This document shows, piece after piece, positions 33,923 to 47,126 of a stretch of 64,000 nt of DNA. The translations under genes and the position numbers were made by a program. How positions within the stretch are numbered: the stretch's first letter is position 1; every line of letters starts with the position of its first letter. The notes below the pieces were generated by a model. It saw nothing but the letters and a program-made list of their open reading frames with translations, did not search any database and was not told the origin of the DNA. This DNA comes from Pseudoscleropodium purum. Lineage: Eukaryota > Streptophyta > Bryopsida > Hypnales > Brachytheciaceae. Where the stretch lies: NCBI GenBank assembly GCA_963969395.1, contig OZ017804.1, positions 16,492,001-16,556,000 on the forward strand. Reading direction: 5' to 3'.

Positions 33923-34480
33923 GAAAATTGTATCTCAAGTTATGAACTTGGTGACTTTGTGTGGTCACAATTAAGTGATGTCAAAGCCTATATGTCACAT
34001 GCTCATTGAAGAATTACGGGATTGCTATTGCAATCCCCCAATTCATTTATAAAATGTAAATTTTGTATTGTAACTCCCCTTATTGATACCACAACTCTTC
34101 CTTGCACTTCTAAATATATCAATAAAGGTTTTCTTCAATAGTTGGGAAGAAATGGTGGCTAGTTCAAAATTAGCCATTAAAATCGGGAAAAAATCCACTT
34201 GCATTTTGAAATCATTGGCAAAAAATCAGTGAAAAAAATTTAGGATATTTTGAGTAAAAGATAGAGAAAATAACCGGACGCAATCCTTGAAAAACCGGTT
34301 CAATATAGGAATTAAAGGAAAATTACTGGTAAAGCTGAAAAAAATATCTGGTTTCCACCATTCTTCAAGGACCTTCCTCGAAACGGAGTCGCGCAAGCAA
34401 CTGACAGAGGGCATCCATTGACGACCCCAGATGCTTCCCTCTGACGAATCCTCGCCGTCCAATGTTCAGTCAACACGAAG
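33923..34480. other. Spacer before the universal stress protein gene
   Basis: AT-rich until about 34340, then balanced composition that probably belongs to the promoter of the downstream gene. The minus frame 34226-34462 lacks a known domain. Confidence 0.4.
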
Positions 34481-35624
34481 ATGAATTTCATCCAAACGGA
34501 TGAGCTTCATCTCAATCAGGCTTGGATTCCCCCTCTCTTCCGCTTTCCGGAGGTTCTGCCCTGTTCTCAGGAAATATGCCTTTGACGCTTACTTCCATAC
34601 GATCCAGCCTCGCAGAATTCCGATCCCCTGCTGCAGTCGCACTTCGCCTTGAGTGCGCTCCGTCTCGATCTCTCGAAGGTACTGAAAACTGTTTGCAAGG
34701 CTTTGCTTGGAGGTCTTGTTTTATGCAGAGTCTTTAGTTTTGTCTTACGCTATTTTGCGTTTCTTCATCTTCGGGGCGTGTGAATTACGGAAGTTCGATT
34801 CGTTGCGAATCCTCGTGGAGAATCGACTTTGAAATTGTTTTTAAGTATGTGAATTCCTGTGTTATGGAAGTTGTAGTGTGTGCGCCTGCTTATAATTGCT
34901 ATGAAAGCTTTTCATGTGGTCCATTATTTCGTCGCGCTTCTTTTCTGACACTCGTAAGTGGAGTGATGTCTCGGTGCCAGCTGCGGAAATGGCGTTGCGG
35001 ATGTTATGTTCGTGGATTTTATGTGCTGTGAAAGTTTTAGAGTGTGTGTTTTTCAGATTTCGATGAGAGAAGTTTTTGCTTGGTTCACTTGATGAAAGAT
35101 TTTTTTTTTTGGCTCGTGAGTTGGATGATGCCTGCTTGGAAAGACTGAAATTGAATGTTGAATATCTGTACTGTGGAGGTTGTAGAGCATGCGTTTTGGT
35201 GGTTTCCGAGAAAAGTATTTTTTATGGGTTCATTTCGTCACGAACGCTTCTCTACAGTCTTAAGTTGAATCATGTTTTGTTGCCAGCGGGAAATGGTTTT
35301 GAAATTGTTGTTACTGTTTAATTTTGTGGGTTTATATACTGTGGAAGTTGTAGTGTTTTTCTTGCTGGATTCGTTGAGAGAATCTTTTTTGGGGGTTCAT
35401 TTCGATGAGAGAATGTTTTATGCTCGTATGTTGATTGATGGTGCGGATAATTGGTCACTGCTGGAATGCTAATATAAGATGGAGCCTGAACCTTCTCATT
35501 TTGTTATGATCGTTCCGATGATTATTGTTGCTCGTGTGAAGGGGGAAATTTGTCTGGAATTTACAACGCGTTTTCGTGCTGTGAAGGTTGAGCTTGCATC
35601 AGGAAGGATTCAAGGCTTGTGAAG
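34481..35624 (+). promoter_or_regulatory. Leader/promoter region of the USP gene, with internal repeats
   Basis: About 1.1 kb of balanced composition ends at the USP start codon and probably includes a 5' UTR with an intron. It contains diverged repeated blocks: GGAAGTTGTAGTG-like at 34866, 35175 and 35343, and TTCGATGAGAGAA-like at about 35057, 35369 and 35401. Frames through it (34522-35472) have no known domain. Confidence 0.5.
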
Positions 35625-37079
35625 ATGAACGGGGAGAGGTATATCGGGGTGGCACTCGATTACTCGCCAAGCAGCAAGTATGCTTTGAAGTGGACCCTAG
35701 ATAATATTCTGCGCCCGCACGACCACCTTATCGTTGTGGTGGTGAACAGGGAGATGCTTCTCGAGGGAGGGACCGGAGTTCTGTGGGAAAAGTCTGGCAC
35801 CCGTAAGTTTTTCGCCGTTGGCCTGCTTGAAATTCATAGATTGTGGCTGGTGATACCGCTTTGGGAACAGCCGCCACTAGCGTCGTACCGATGATTAATT
35901 CTCCGGTTCACGGGATTTGTCTCTGATTTGTGAGACATGATAGTGTTGGACGCAGTGGACCCGTAGCTGTCCCCAAGTTATAAATAGAGGTTACTCCTGC
36001 TATTTGTGTTCGATTTCTCAGGTTTTGCTATCGTCGCATTTGTAATTTTCCTATCCAGCACTAATAGGGACGGACGATTGTGTACAAACGAAGTCTATTC
36101 TATGCATCATACTCGCACGTTTAATCTTTCGCACATGTAATCTTTCCAGCACATTCCATTTGAATGTGTGTAAGGCTTTGCCTCATCAGTCGATATCCGT
36201 CCGTCCGTCTCAATACTGTTTTGGCAAGTTATTCGAAAATGATGTAGTTTTTTTGTTGGATTGCAGCTTTCATTCCATTGACCGCCGCAGAGGATGCACA
36301 CAATCAGCACATGTACCAACTAAAGATGGACGAGGAAGTCACGAAGATTCTACATGAAGCTGCATCCAAGAAGGTCCACCTTCGCTTCTCATTGAAGTTG
36401 TACTATGCAGGAGTTTCAAACTCATTCTCGCGTTTGTTTTAGGAGAATCGTGTTTCTCTCCGAATTCTCTATTCAGGTCTATCATACCTGATTTGTGTCC
36501 CCCATCACACTGTAAGGAGGAGATGACTTTGAGAAACTATTATCATCAGCTAACAGAGTGTTGTTTGTGCCTGCAGATTACAGTGGTCTACAAGGTTTAC
36601 TGGGGAGACCCGAAGGAGAAGATCTGCAGTGCTGTTGTGGATGCGCCACTTGATAGCCTCGTCATGGGATGCCGAGGTCTTAGCACGCTCAAAAGGTATA
36701 TTTGCTGAGAGCTTCGGATGGTCGTTTTCTAGTCGTCATGCTCTAAATTTGAGTTTGACAGTCAATTGTTTCTGTTTTGGGTTGCCATCGCACTTCTAGA
36801 TGCTTCATTGTCTGCTCGTTCTTCCAATTATGATGTCATGTGAAGAAGGGATTGTTTTCTTCGTATCTTTTGTATTTGAAGCGCATCTTGGTTTGTAAAA
36901 TACAGTTCAGATGAAATTTGTGCTGGTGAGATTTCTACTTTGTGTACTTGAAGCAAGAAAATATACATTAATCTCTATGACATCGTTATGGCAGGACCTT
37001 CATGGGGAGTGTAAGCAACTACGTAACGAACAATGTCCCCTGCCCTGTCACCATAGTGAAGTTGCCTCCCAGCTTGTAA
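35625..37079 (+). CDS. Plant universal stress protein (USP), 4 exons
   Basis: Small cytosolic ATP-binding protein of the universal stress protein A family. Exons are 35625-35802, 36267-36373, 36577-36695 and 36995-37079; the protein is 162 aa, the normal length for single-domain plant USPs. The N-terminal strand [14 protein letters not shown] carries the conserved Asp13. The middle has [12 protein letters not shown]. The nucleotide-binding signature G-x2-G-x9-G-S is complete at Gly126, Gly129, Gly139 and Ser140, so ATP binding is expected. The ending [13 protein letters not shown] is typical. The exon 2 donor (AAG|GTCCAC) is weak but is the only one that preserves phase and the VVYKVYW motif. 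The start is the first ATG; a GTG six bases upstream is not a plant start. It may act in stress signalling, but no specific role can be read from the sequence. Confidence 0.93.
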
Positions 37080-37800
37080 GTGGAAGACGGCTGATGCTAT
37101 CGGGAAGGCAGAGCTCATACTTCTGCTCGATATTGACCTTGTATTGTGTTTTGCTGCTTTTCCGAATTGGTAGAATTGAAGTGCATAAGTGCAGGTTAAT
37201 GCCGTTCATTCACCTGTTCATAGTCTCTACTGATAGTGATGTTCACACTTCTATGTATTCGATAACATTATCCTCATGTGCCAAGGTCATGAAGTCCTTG
37301 ATGTCAGAACCAGTGGTAAATTCTCCGTGTTTACTCACAATTTTGAAATACTATTTGATTCGTGTTACTGTCAAATGTTGCTCCTAAGAGGCTGTCTTCA
37401 TGTTGAAGAAATGCTGCGCACCTGCGAGTGTTTATAATATCGGTTTATGTATGTTTTCACATGTGATTGCACAAGATTTGCGTATTTTCAATGCAGAAGC
37501 AGTTTTCTTTGAAAAAGAAATTTCCAAATTTTTTGGCATATGTTTTCAGCCCTGTAACGCTGCAGCTGCCAATTTTTGACTGATGGATGACTTTGTGAGG
37601 ATTTTCAGGATGAAAAAATGAAAATTTTCATCCATTTTTTCTGTCGGGGTGCTTGAACACATATTTTGAGAATGGTTTTGAATATTGCCTCATTGAATGT
37701 GTATTTTGACATCTTCCAGGTTTGTATAATTAGTGAGTCTAGTTCCTACCCCAATACGAAAATTTGAAAAATTCCTATAATTCAATATTTTATATTGCAA
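37080..37800 (+). other. 3' flank of the USP gene
   Basis: Likely 3' UTR to about 37600, after which the sequence becomes AT-rich. The plus frame 36911-37387 overlaps exon 4 in another reading frame and is a shadow. Confidence 0.4.
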
Positions 37801-39215
37801 TTTCAACTTTGAGCCTATGTAGTGGTGGTTTTCTGATTTTGATGACAATAAATTATTTGATATGAATTTTTCTTTCACTTTATATTCAAAATTTAATGGT
37901 CATTTCAAATTTCCACAAAAAAATCTAAATTTTTATGCCTTAATGGAAGTATAGTTGCAAAATGGGATCACACAAAGTGAAGAACTTCATAATTTGAAAG
38001 ACGTAGCTGTAGGTTTTTCTTTTTACAATCAATGAATTATTTTTCTCCAAATTTGCTTTTCTATTACAATTCTCTAGTACCTAATTGTGACCTCTTTCTA
38101 AAATTGACCCCTATAGACTCTTGCCTAAATTGTACAACTTATATTTATGAGAGCCTAGGGTTGCTTTTAGATACATCTATTTATAATATTTTGAAAATTC
38201 ATAATTTATTCACGTAGTGTCTGAAAAATGTATAAAAATAGAATCTAAAATCCTACTTGAACTTCCAACAACATCTAATAAAAACTTAGGCAATTTATTA
38301 GTAGGAGCAATACTCAATTGCTTATGTAGATGCATTTAGATGTAGTAACTTTAGAAGTTGAAACCATGCTCAAAGTCCAAACGGCACCTATACAACTACC
38401 ATACAAGAAAATTCACAAAGATAGGAGAGAAGCATGTAGTAGATGAATAATCAAATTGTAGAGCAAAAAGTCTTCTATTGAATGTTGACCATTAATCCTT
38501 TAACCCTTAAGTGCTGGGCTAGTGATCATACAAATCATTCTTTTTGATATTGTGATATCATCTATTTTTAAAAAATTATAAAAAATTATAAAAATCTGTA
38601 CAAGATCTCTCTTTTTGCACGAAAATTCAAGGATGAACAATTACATTTTTGTCCTACATAGAAAGATTTGTTGTCATTCATCAATAGAAAAAAGGCCATA
38701 GTGTTGTTTAAGAGTTAATGACCAAACATTCAAATTTGGAACACAGGCTAAACACATATACATTCTAAGCATAAAAAAATGAGTATTTTCTTCCATTGAT
38801 TATTTAAAAGATTTTTATAGTAGATTCTTTAACATTCTTCAATATTGATTTTGAAGACTCTTCTCGGGGGGCACTAGAGAAAATCGTAGAAACAATGTGC
38901 CATAAAAAATAGGATCTAATATATTCATTGTAGATAAATTTTGCAAAAAATGTACATATAATATAGGGTTTTTTTTAATAGTGAAATATATTTACATGTA
39001 AAATACCATCACATATAATGGCCCCTTTTATCAAGTCAATATATGTAAAATAGCATGGAAACAATTACTAGGGGTAGTGGCTCTAGGATAGGATTTGTGC
39101 TAGTAGATTAAAAGAGATAATTTTCTGTTGAAAAAGCTTGGATGGATGACTTCATAGGCTGGTTAGCTTGAATGTTATTGAACCAATGTATCCAATGTGG
39201 AGTTAATGTTCTCTA
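37801..39215. other. AT-rich intergenic, no gene seen
   Basis: Only short AT-driven frames. A TTTAACCCTTAAGTGC motif at 38499-38514 belongs to the recurrent end-motif set. Confidence 0.5.
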
Positions 39216-40330
39216 TCTATGTGCCGGGAGGAAAAATTTCAGCACGCTGCTTGAATTGCAATTTTCTTTTCAATTTTCTTCGGCACGCGCTTGGGGATTG
39301 TTCGAATAGTGGATGTTAGGGTTTTGGGTTTTATAGTGGCTTGCTAGAGGAGGTTAGGTTTCTAGCAATTATGGTTCAATGGCGTTTCCTTTCTATATCA
39401 AAATTTCGAGTTTCGGGTTTCTATATTCTTAGTCTTTTGGCATTATTGTTGGTGGTCTCTGAGTTGCAATTTGCAAAGAGCGTTGGCATATGGGATTACT
39501 GCTTGTTTTCTATGTTCTAGCTTTCAAGTACTCAAAACACGAAGGTAAGTGATAGACTTCATTGTTGAAAATTATCATTTTTGTTGTTGTTTGATTTATG
39601 CTTTTGCTGCACATGTGGAGACGAAATTAGTTCTCTAAAGTTGATTCACAGCTTTCTAGGGAATGGCAATACAAGTAAGTTTTCATTGAATGGAATATCA
39701 TCCGGAAGTTTACCAATAAATTGGTTTAGGGTTTAGAAGTATTGTTTTATTTTTTAGATTTACTTTCAGTTGCGTCAAATCTTCAAGTATTCTTCTTTGA
39801 TTGGTGAGATGGAACCTATCTCAGCTAGTTCAACCATAGTGTTTAGTAGAAGAGTTGCTTTAGACATCGTTTGATTAGAATTATGCACTGTTTGGGAATT
39901 CGTGGGAACTACCATTTGGACTCTTAAACACTAAACTTTGTGTGCAGTCATTGGAAAACTTGTCGATTGTAGAGTTAGGGGAATTGTGCTATATTTTGGA
40001 GGCTTTGGGGACAATTTGCGTAGACATCACAAAGTGTGGCTATAGTATGCATGCAGTTGATCAGATTTGAATCTCCCCCTATACCATACATTGGTAAGTC
40101 CTTTCTTCGCTTATTTTGCACGATTGTGGAGTTCTCTATTGCTTATGGAGTCCATGTGTTCCAACCCTAAACTGCACAATCCTTTCTTTATTTCTAAATT
40201 CTAATTTGAAATATGCAAATCCAAATTGCCTTGTGCCTCATTCTCTTTGTTGCTTAAAGTGCTTGTAAATTTCTAGGAAGTGCTTCGTCTATTTCAAGTT
40301 CTCATTCTAGTTTCAATTTTGGATTGGCTG
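39216..40330 (+). other. Island of balanced composition, possible decayed gene or non-coding transcript
   Basis: About 1.1 kb is less AT-rich than its surroundings. It includes an ATG in AATTATGG context (about 39370) opening 49 codons, with a hydrophobic stretch FYILSLLALLLVVSEL like a signal or membrane segment. I could not extend this into a spliced gene, and no family is recognised. Confidence 0.25.
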
Positions 40331-43300
40331 CAAATTTCTAGGGTGAAGTTTGGCTACAATATCTTCGGACAAGGCATGCACTTGTTGTACAATTTTGTAT
40401 GCTATTTGCACATGAACACTACTCATTTGTATTTAGCTTTAGTTTTGTTTGGTTGCCCTTGAAAATTGCATTCTTGAATTTCTTGGATGTTAGCAAGTTG
40501 CAAGTATATGTTTGAGTTTATACACTTTCTGAAAGTAGAAGACTTGGAGAGACCTTGTGAAATTCTAAGTTGTGCAAACATAAACTACATTGTGTTCTTC
40601 AACACAAATTAACTTCCATATCATATTTGAATTTTATTTCACAGTCTAAGACAATGCTTTAGTTGTACACCTTTGCCTTAGGTTTATTGTTTTGATTTAG
40701 TTCATGTGATTTTAGCATCATGGTTGAACTTCACAATTCATGGTTGTAAGAAGAAAAATATCCTTCATGTTGCTCACAGAACCAAAAAAATGGAGTGTAA
40801 GAAACAAAATGCGGTGTAAGAAAAAAATGGACAATAGTTGGGATCCAAGAAAAGAAAATGGAGTATAGTCAAAAAAATTGGTTACTTGGGGTATAAGGAA
40901 AAAAATGCAGTATAAATAAAATAGGGTATTTTTAAATGATTCCTCTCAAAATTGTAATTATTGATAGGATGTATTAAAATACAAGCATTTACCTTTATTT
41001 TGAAAAATACCATACCTTACAATCTTTTCTGTAAGGTAAATAGCCCTACGATAAATAGATCTTGATTGCATGTGTATGCAAAATATAAGAGGGAGTGCAT
41101 CCCCCAAGAGACTATTCTTTGCAAATATTTTATAATTCAATGGAAAATAATGGGTCTTTCTTCAAAAAATACCTTTTTCAATTCAAAAACTTATGTTTCA
41201 AAAACACCTTGAATAAATGAAATGAAATGAAAACCTTCAAAAATTGACTACAATAAAAATTGAAAATTTTCATCAATCACATAAGACACGTCACAATACC
41301 CTTAGAAAAATAATTATTTTACCAAAGTTGCTAGTAAAGCATGGTGGTTAACAACTCATTATTATAATTAGTTATTCAAAGTTTCATTTGCACATGTGAA
41401 TATTCAAATTGTCATTGCAAAAATTAGACATTTACAATGGGACTAAACAACTAATTTTTTTTGTCTTGTTGGTAGACCAAATCATACCTTAGAATTCATA
41501 TATATGTGTAAGGAAATAATGGATAGAATTATCTATAATCATCTATTAGCAAACATTCATCTATAAAATTGTCTATTATTTGAACTCCTACCTTTTTGTC
41601 AAGGAAGGTCACAACTATTATATGCATTTTTGGCACATATTTACATGCATATGGGCCATTTGTAAAGTTGATGTGTACAACCAAAACTTGGATCTAAATC
41701 TACATGGTTAAAATTGTATAATTTAGAGTTACAATTGTTTTGACATCATTTTGTGTATCTTTTGTATTGATTTGGTATCTTTGGATGTTTGGAAAGTTTC
41801 AACTTGATATAGCTTGGCATGTAGCATTTTGAGGTTTCAAGAGTGCTGAGTTTTTGTGTTCCTTGAATTTAAGTTCAATTCCATTGCTTTATGTCATGTA
41901 TTAAGTACACCATTTTTATCTACCTTGTGATTTATTATGAGTTTTTTATATTTTTTTAATCACACCTACAATTTACATATAAAGAAGAAAAATACTAAAA
42001 TATTTTGTAGTATATTCTTCTTATATTAAAGAATGAAATGACTCAAAATTATCAAATAAATTCAATATAAGGTGATATTGCTACATTTGGATAATGAATG
42101 AATGAATATATATATATATATATATATAATACTACATTAATTAGCAATGGAAAGTTTAGCCTATCTTCCCAAACTATAGCATGTTGAAAATTTCTATTTC
42201 TAAAGTCTCCAAAATCCTAAACTTTCAACCATCATTGGTAGTGAAGAAAAAAGTAGAGCCCTACACAAAATATGCTCATTTGGTTATACCACACTATTTT
42301 TAATCAATTTACATTAATTTAATCCTTTATAGACTAGGGGAATAGTTCAAATTTTCAAAATTGTAAAGATAAAATATAAAATGCAATTTAGAAGAATAAT
42401 TTAAGGATGACTTTCAAATGATAATTGTGAAATATGATTCATAGATCATATTTATATAGTTAGATCATCTATTACACTAACCAATATTTTTCAATTAAAC
42501 TTAAAGCCAAAAATTGAAACTCTTCTATAATTGATTGTAAATTGAATGTTTGTGGTTTTCACCAATTTTTTTTCCATTAAATTGAAAATTTTAAGTTCTT
42601 ACAATAATGATTTTTGAAGATTTTTATTTTACTTTTAATTCAAGTTGTTTTTGAAGGATCATTTTTTGAATTGAAAAAATAGTATTTGGGTCTAAACCTA
42701 CTAGTATCCTTTGAATTATAGAATATTTGTTAAGTAAAATCTTCAAAAATTAAACTATAAAAATGTTGAAGATCAAACACAAGAATCTTCTTAAAAAAAT
42801 TGATGAATAAAAAGATGCATTTTTGTATATTTGAGATGTGTTTGTGTTTATTTGTTATTCAATATTTGAAAGTTTGGTTCTTAAGGAGTTAAGTACCATA
42901 TTCAATAAAATAATGAATAATTGAGATACGTTTGTGCTTCTATTGTATATCCAAGTTGTAAATTTTGAAAATTAATTTTTCATCATAAACCTATATATTG
43001 GATTGTGCAAACTAATTAGAAGGACAATCTAAGGAGTCTATTTAGTACAATTAATAACTTTTGTCCAATCATTCTAAGAAAATTTAATATTCCTTCTATC
43101 TAAAAATAAGTATCTTAATTCCTAATTGAACCTCATATTTTAAAAAGATGTTTGGAGAGCTCATACAAAGCCTTTCTTGTGTCCAGTTTTATAAGTTTGT
43201 AATGAATATAATGTCTTTTTTAAATTGATTTTTATGATACAAAATTAATGTTCTTCAAAATTGATGTTTTTCATAGTACAATTAATGAAATTGTTGTGTC

Positions 43301-44600
43301 AAGCATTTTCAACAACATTTATTTGTAGACATTTACTTTGGAATGGATGACATTGTCATCCATTTTCTTACCAAATTTTTTAAGTGTAAGAGTAAGCAAT
43401 GGTAAAATGAGTCAAATTTATCAACTTAAAAATGGCTAGGCCAAATGAGATGATCAATAAGGTATGCATAACCCCAACCAACAATGCACCTCAAATCAAC
43501 ATTATATATTCTTGTTGTATATTTAATTTACCTAAATATGGGATTTAGATATATATTGTCAATTTTCTTAGTTTGTTGTAGCATTTAGAAAATTTCTAGA
43601 AATACTTTAGTAATTTATCTCCTATTTGTAGGAGTTTTTTTTTCAATTCCAAGGATACCAACTACATCTTCTTCTTATCATAATCTCCTAGTTCATTTCT
43701 TCTAATATCAAATTTTCACTAGCCTCTTTTGTTCAACTTCAAATTTGCAAAGGCTATAGGCTTCCTCTTTTGAAAGCATGCTAGCTTGCTAGAAACTAAA
43801 CATTATTACATTTCAAATTTCATTACATTGGACAAACGGGGATGCTAGAGCAAAGATTGCCCATTACAACTAACACCAAAGTAATATCTATCCTACCTTA
43901 TCCAAGCATTCTAAGCCCTTCAATAGTCAACCTTAAAGTAATACCTACCTTGTCCAAAAATATATCCCTCTCTAACAACTTGATTAGTAGCCTTGTATTT
44001 GAAAATCTCAAGTGGCTAAAATTTGACAATTTCATAAAAGTAGTGGCTACATATCCATCTTTTATTTCTGCAAACCAATTGTTTGCCAATCATCCCAATT
44101 TTTTTGTCTAGTTTTCGATCCTTGATTTTTACACTCCAATCTAGTGTTTTTTTAGGCATTTAAATGCTTACAAGCACCAAAAAAAAATTGGAAAAAAAAA
44201 TTGGATGATGATGCCAAGTTGTTCCTATTTTCCTAAAACAATTTAGATGAAATTTCCAATTTAACCCTTAAGCACCTTGATCCTTTTTTGAATTTTGGCA
44301 CATTTTTCCTTATATCTTTGTACAAAATATACTAGTCACTAGAATTTTATGAAATGGGTCATTCAGAAAATGTCATCTTTTCAACATTCAAGTACTCTAT
44401 GTTACATTGAATGAATGAGGAATGAGTTGGACTACTCAAATAGTGCCTGCAAGCCCTCCATTCATCCTCCAAAATATGGACCTTAAGGATTAAAATAAAA
44501 TGAAATTCATTCAAATATGTGAATGAAAAGACAGTCCTATCCAAAATATATAGAGAAATACTAAAATATTTGACTACATCATTTCCTTGTATGTTGCCAT
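40331..44600. other. AT-rich intergenic, no gene seen
   Basis: About 4.3 kb of AT-rich DNA with a TA dinucleotide run at 42106-42129 preceded by three AATG units. At 43090 a Stowaway-like left end (TTCCTTCTATCTAAAAATAA) is present, but its partner near 43350 is poor. The TTTAACCCTTAAGCACC motif lies at 44260-44276. Frames at 43842-44111 (plus) and 44359-44685 (minus) show no known domain. Confidence 0.45.
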
Positions 44601-44639
44601 TCCAGCCCTTTCTCTTAGAACCCAAAAAGAAAACCCCTC

Positions 44640-45307
44640 CTCCAAAGCTCCAACCGTTTATTTTCCCAAAGGCACCGGCTAACAATGAACTAGTCTACCC
44701 GGCGATTCTTCCCGATTCTTCCCGAACATTGGTTTAGTGGTCCTGTCCTTCCCTTGTTGTTGTTGAGCTGATCGCTGCCGAGAATTACAACACTTGCGGG
44801 AGAGTCTTGAGTGTTTTGACGTTCTTTCACTTTCTGTGTTGGATCTGCTGTGGTTCTTTCGGTAAGGAGCTCCGAGTTTGCCGATTGTGTGCTTCATGAG
44901 ATCCTGGATTTCTGGATCCCCCTGTTGTTTTGATCGATCATGGTTAAGAGTTTCATTGTAGGGTGTTTGAATTTCTTGAAGGAATTGAGGTGTTGGAGGA
45001 TTTTGAGCAAGAGGGTTTCATAATTTCGCAGTAACGCGATTAGGTCGGATTCGATTTGGAGCTTTTGACAGAATAGCGTGTTGCAGAGGTGAGGTTAGGG
45101 TTAGGCGAATAAGGCCGGCCAAGTGTAGGATTGATGGGCTGTTGTTGGAAACAGGGGTCAGTCTTGTGACATTTTCTAGGGTTTGAAATTCGGGGGCGAG
45201 TCTCTTGGTTTTAGTATATGTCTTACCGTTCCATTTAAGCTGATGATCACTTGCTGGTTTTGCCATCAATCAGGATCTTCTCTGCTTGAAGGTTGTGGTC
45301 AGAAAAC
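44640..45307 (+). promoter_or_regulatory. Promoter and 5' leader of the TPR gene
   Basis: Balanced composition starts at about 44640 and runs to the start codon at 45308. A pyrimidine-rich stretch (CCTGTCCTTCCC, about 44741-44752) could be near the transcription start. No TATA box is evident. Frames on either strand here are short and lack domains. Confidence 0.4.
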
Positions 45308-47126
45308 ATGGTGGTCATTGAGCTTGCTGAAGAAGATGCTCCTGAGTACGAGCAGCAGAAGCAGAAGCAGAAGAAGTCGGCTTCTCCCATTACCGAAGAA
45401 GCAGCTCCTCTTAGAACAGATAGTCCACCGGGAGAAAGCACGGGTCCTTCTGCTCAACCTAGCGCCAGAAACCCTAAATCCAAACAAAAGGGAGACTCAC
45501 ATGCTGCTGGTGAAGGAGATGGATGGGAGACTGCAAGTGAAGGAAGTGGTGATGGTGCAAATAATGATGACTCTGAGACAGCGGCTACCACGACAGGAAA
45601 CATTGAGGAGCATTTTGAGGACGCGTTGACAGAGGAGGAGCTCCGGGCGGTGAGTAGTAGCTCACAACTATATTTCTCCTAGTGTGTGATCGATGATTTA
45701 TTTTCAAATCCTTTTCAGCATGTTTCTCTAATTTGCAGGAACTGATGAAGAGTGTGTGCGGTACAGAAAGCTTTATCATTAGCAAATGCATCGAAGTCAC
45801 AGGGCAATACGTTATACGCTGCTGGAAAGTACTCAGAGGCTTTGGAGTGCTATGCTAGCGCATTGGAAAGTGTCGCCAACGATCCAAATGCAAACGAGCT
45901 CCGTGCACAGTGCTACTCAAATCGAGCTATCTGCGAGATTAACCTGGTAAATTACCTATTGATGCTAAGTAAGTACGAGTATGTGTTGGTTACACTTAAT
46001 GATGTACTCAGGTTTTCTCTTGTCAAAGCTGGCTATTATGATTGTTTGCAGTGTTCTTGCACTCGAATTTGAGGAATGTGAAACAATATTATTGTCTAGA
46101 ATTAACATGTGTCGAATGCCATTCAGTCATTGGGCAGTCAATTTTCTTAAATTGCCATTGACGTGATTTTTGGTCAAGAATAATATTATATTATATGAAA
46201 TTAAACTTGAGCAAGGATTGACAACTTGATCGATGGTTCATATTTAACGATATAGTCTAGATTAACGAAATAGTGTAGAATTAGTTAAATTTTTGTTCTC
46301 GGTGGCGTTTGTTTGGACTATGCTATCACATCCCTCTTATTTACGATTAGAGTATGAAGCTTCGAGAAGGATAAAGCTTTGTGCATTGAATAGAACTGGA
46401 ATTATACTGATATTTACACACCATGCCTTAAAAATATGTTTTTCCGGCGAGTTCTTTCTTACATGAATTTTTCATTTTACAGAAAAATTACTCAGCTTCA
46501 GTGACAGAGAGCACAAAAGCTTTAGAGCTTGACCCCAAGTATGTGAAAGCTCTTATGAGGCGTTCCCAGGCTTATGAGAACCTTGACAAGTTTGAGGAAG
46601 CTCTTACTGGTACGGATTGGCTGTGAATGTTGTGTGTTGTTTTATTATCAGTGATGCAGGATCTGTGCTCAAGTAGATCGATGCTGAGTGCACCTGAAAG
46701 TAATGTGAGTTTTTCTGTTGCAGACATGAAGAAAGCCCTTGAGCTAGACCCCTCCAACAAAGCAGCCCGAGCGTCCATTATCAGATTGGAACCAATTGTT
46801 GCGAAGAAGAGAGAGGAACTTAAGGATGAAATGATTGGTAAGATGGATTCCCAGTTCACGAGTGATCTGCTTTGTCTTAGTCTTGCCGATTCTTTTTTGG
46901 TTATGATGCTACTCTGGATAAATTGATCACCCAATTTTAGTCGGTAGAATCCATGTGAATTTTGTTTGAGCGTAGAATTTACTCATGCTCTTTTTTTTTT
47001 TGAGCAGGTAAGTTGAAGGAACTTGGTAACAGTGTACTTGGGAAATTTGGCATGAGTGTGGACGATTTCAAGGCAGTGAAGGATCCCAACACCGGCAGCT
47101 ATTCCCTATCTTTTGGCAAAAGTTAA
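45308..47126 (+). CDS. TTC1: TTC1-type tetratricopeptide repeat protein, 5 exons
   Basis: TPR adaptor of the TTC1 family (Arabidopsis At4g30480 type); in this family TPRs bind Hsp70/Hsp90-type chaperones. Exons are 45308-45649, 45767-45946, 46483-46609, 46724-46837 and 47008-47126, giving 293 aa. Residues 1-114 are acidic and low-complexity (Glu, Ser, Gln runs) and likely disordered. Residues 115 to about 240 hold three TPRs: KSQGNTLYAAGKYSEAL, then KNYSASVTESTKALELDP, then DKFEEALTDMKKALELDP. The C-terminal block MSVDDFKAVKDPNTGSYSLSF is the family signature and is intact. The exon 2 acceptor must be TACAG at 45762-45766; the stronger-looking TTTGCAG at 45738 would put a stop in frame. All other joins use standard GT/AG sites. 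The first ATG of the frame is used. Confidence 0.93.

Noticed and set aside
36911..37387. 158-codon plus ORF
   Set aside because: Overlaps USP exon 4 in another frame and its 3' UTR; the conserved USP C-terminus is in the other frame.
43090..43360. Second Stowaway-like element
   Set aside because: The left end resembles the Stowaway consensus, but the right partner matches only weakly, so it is not listed as an element.
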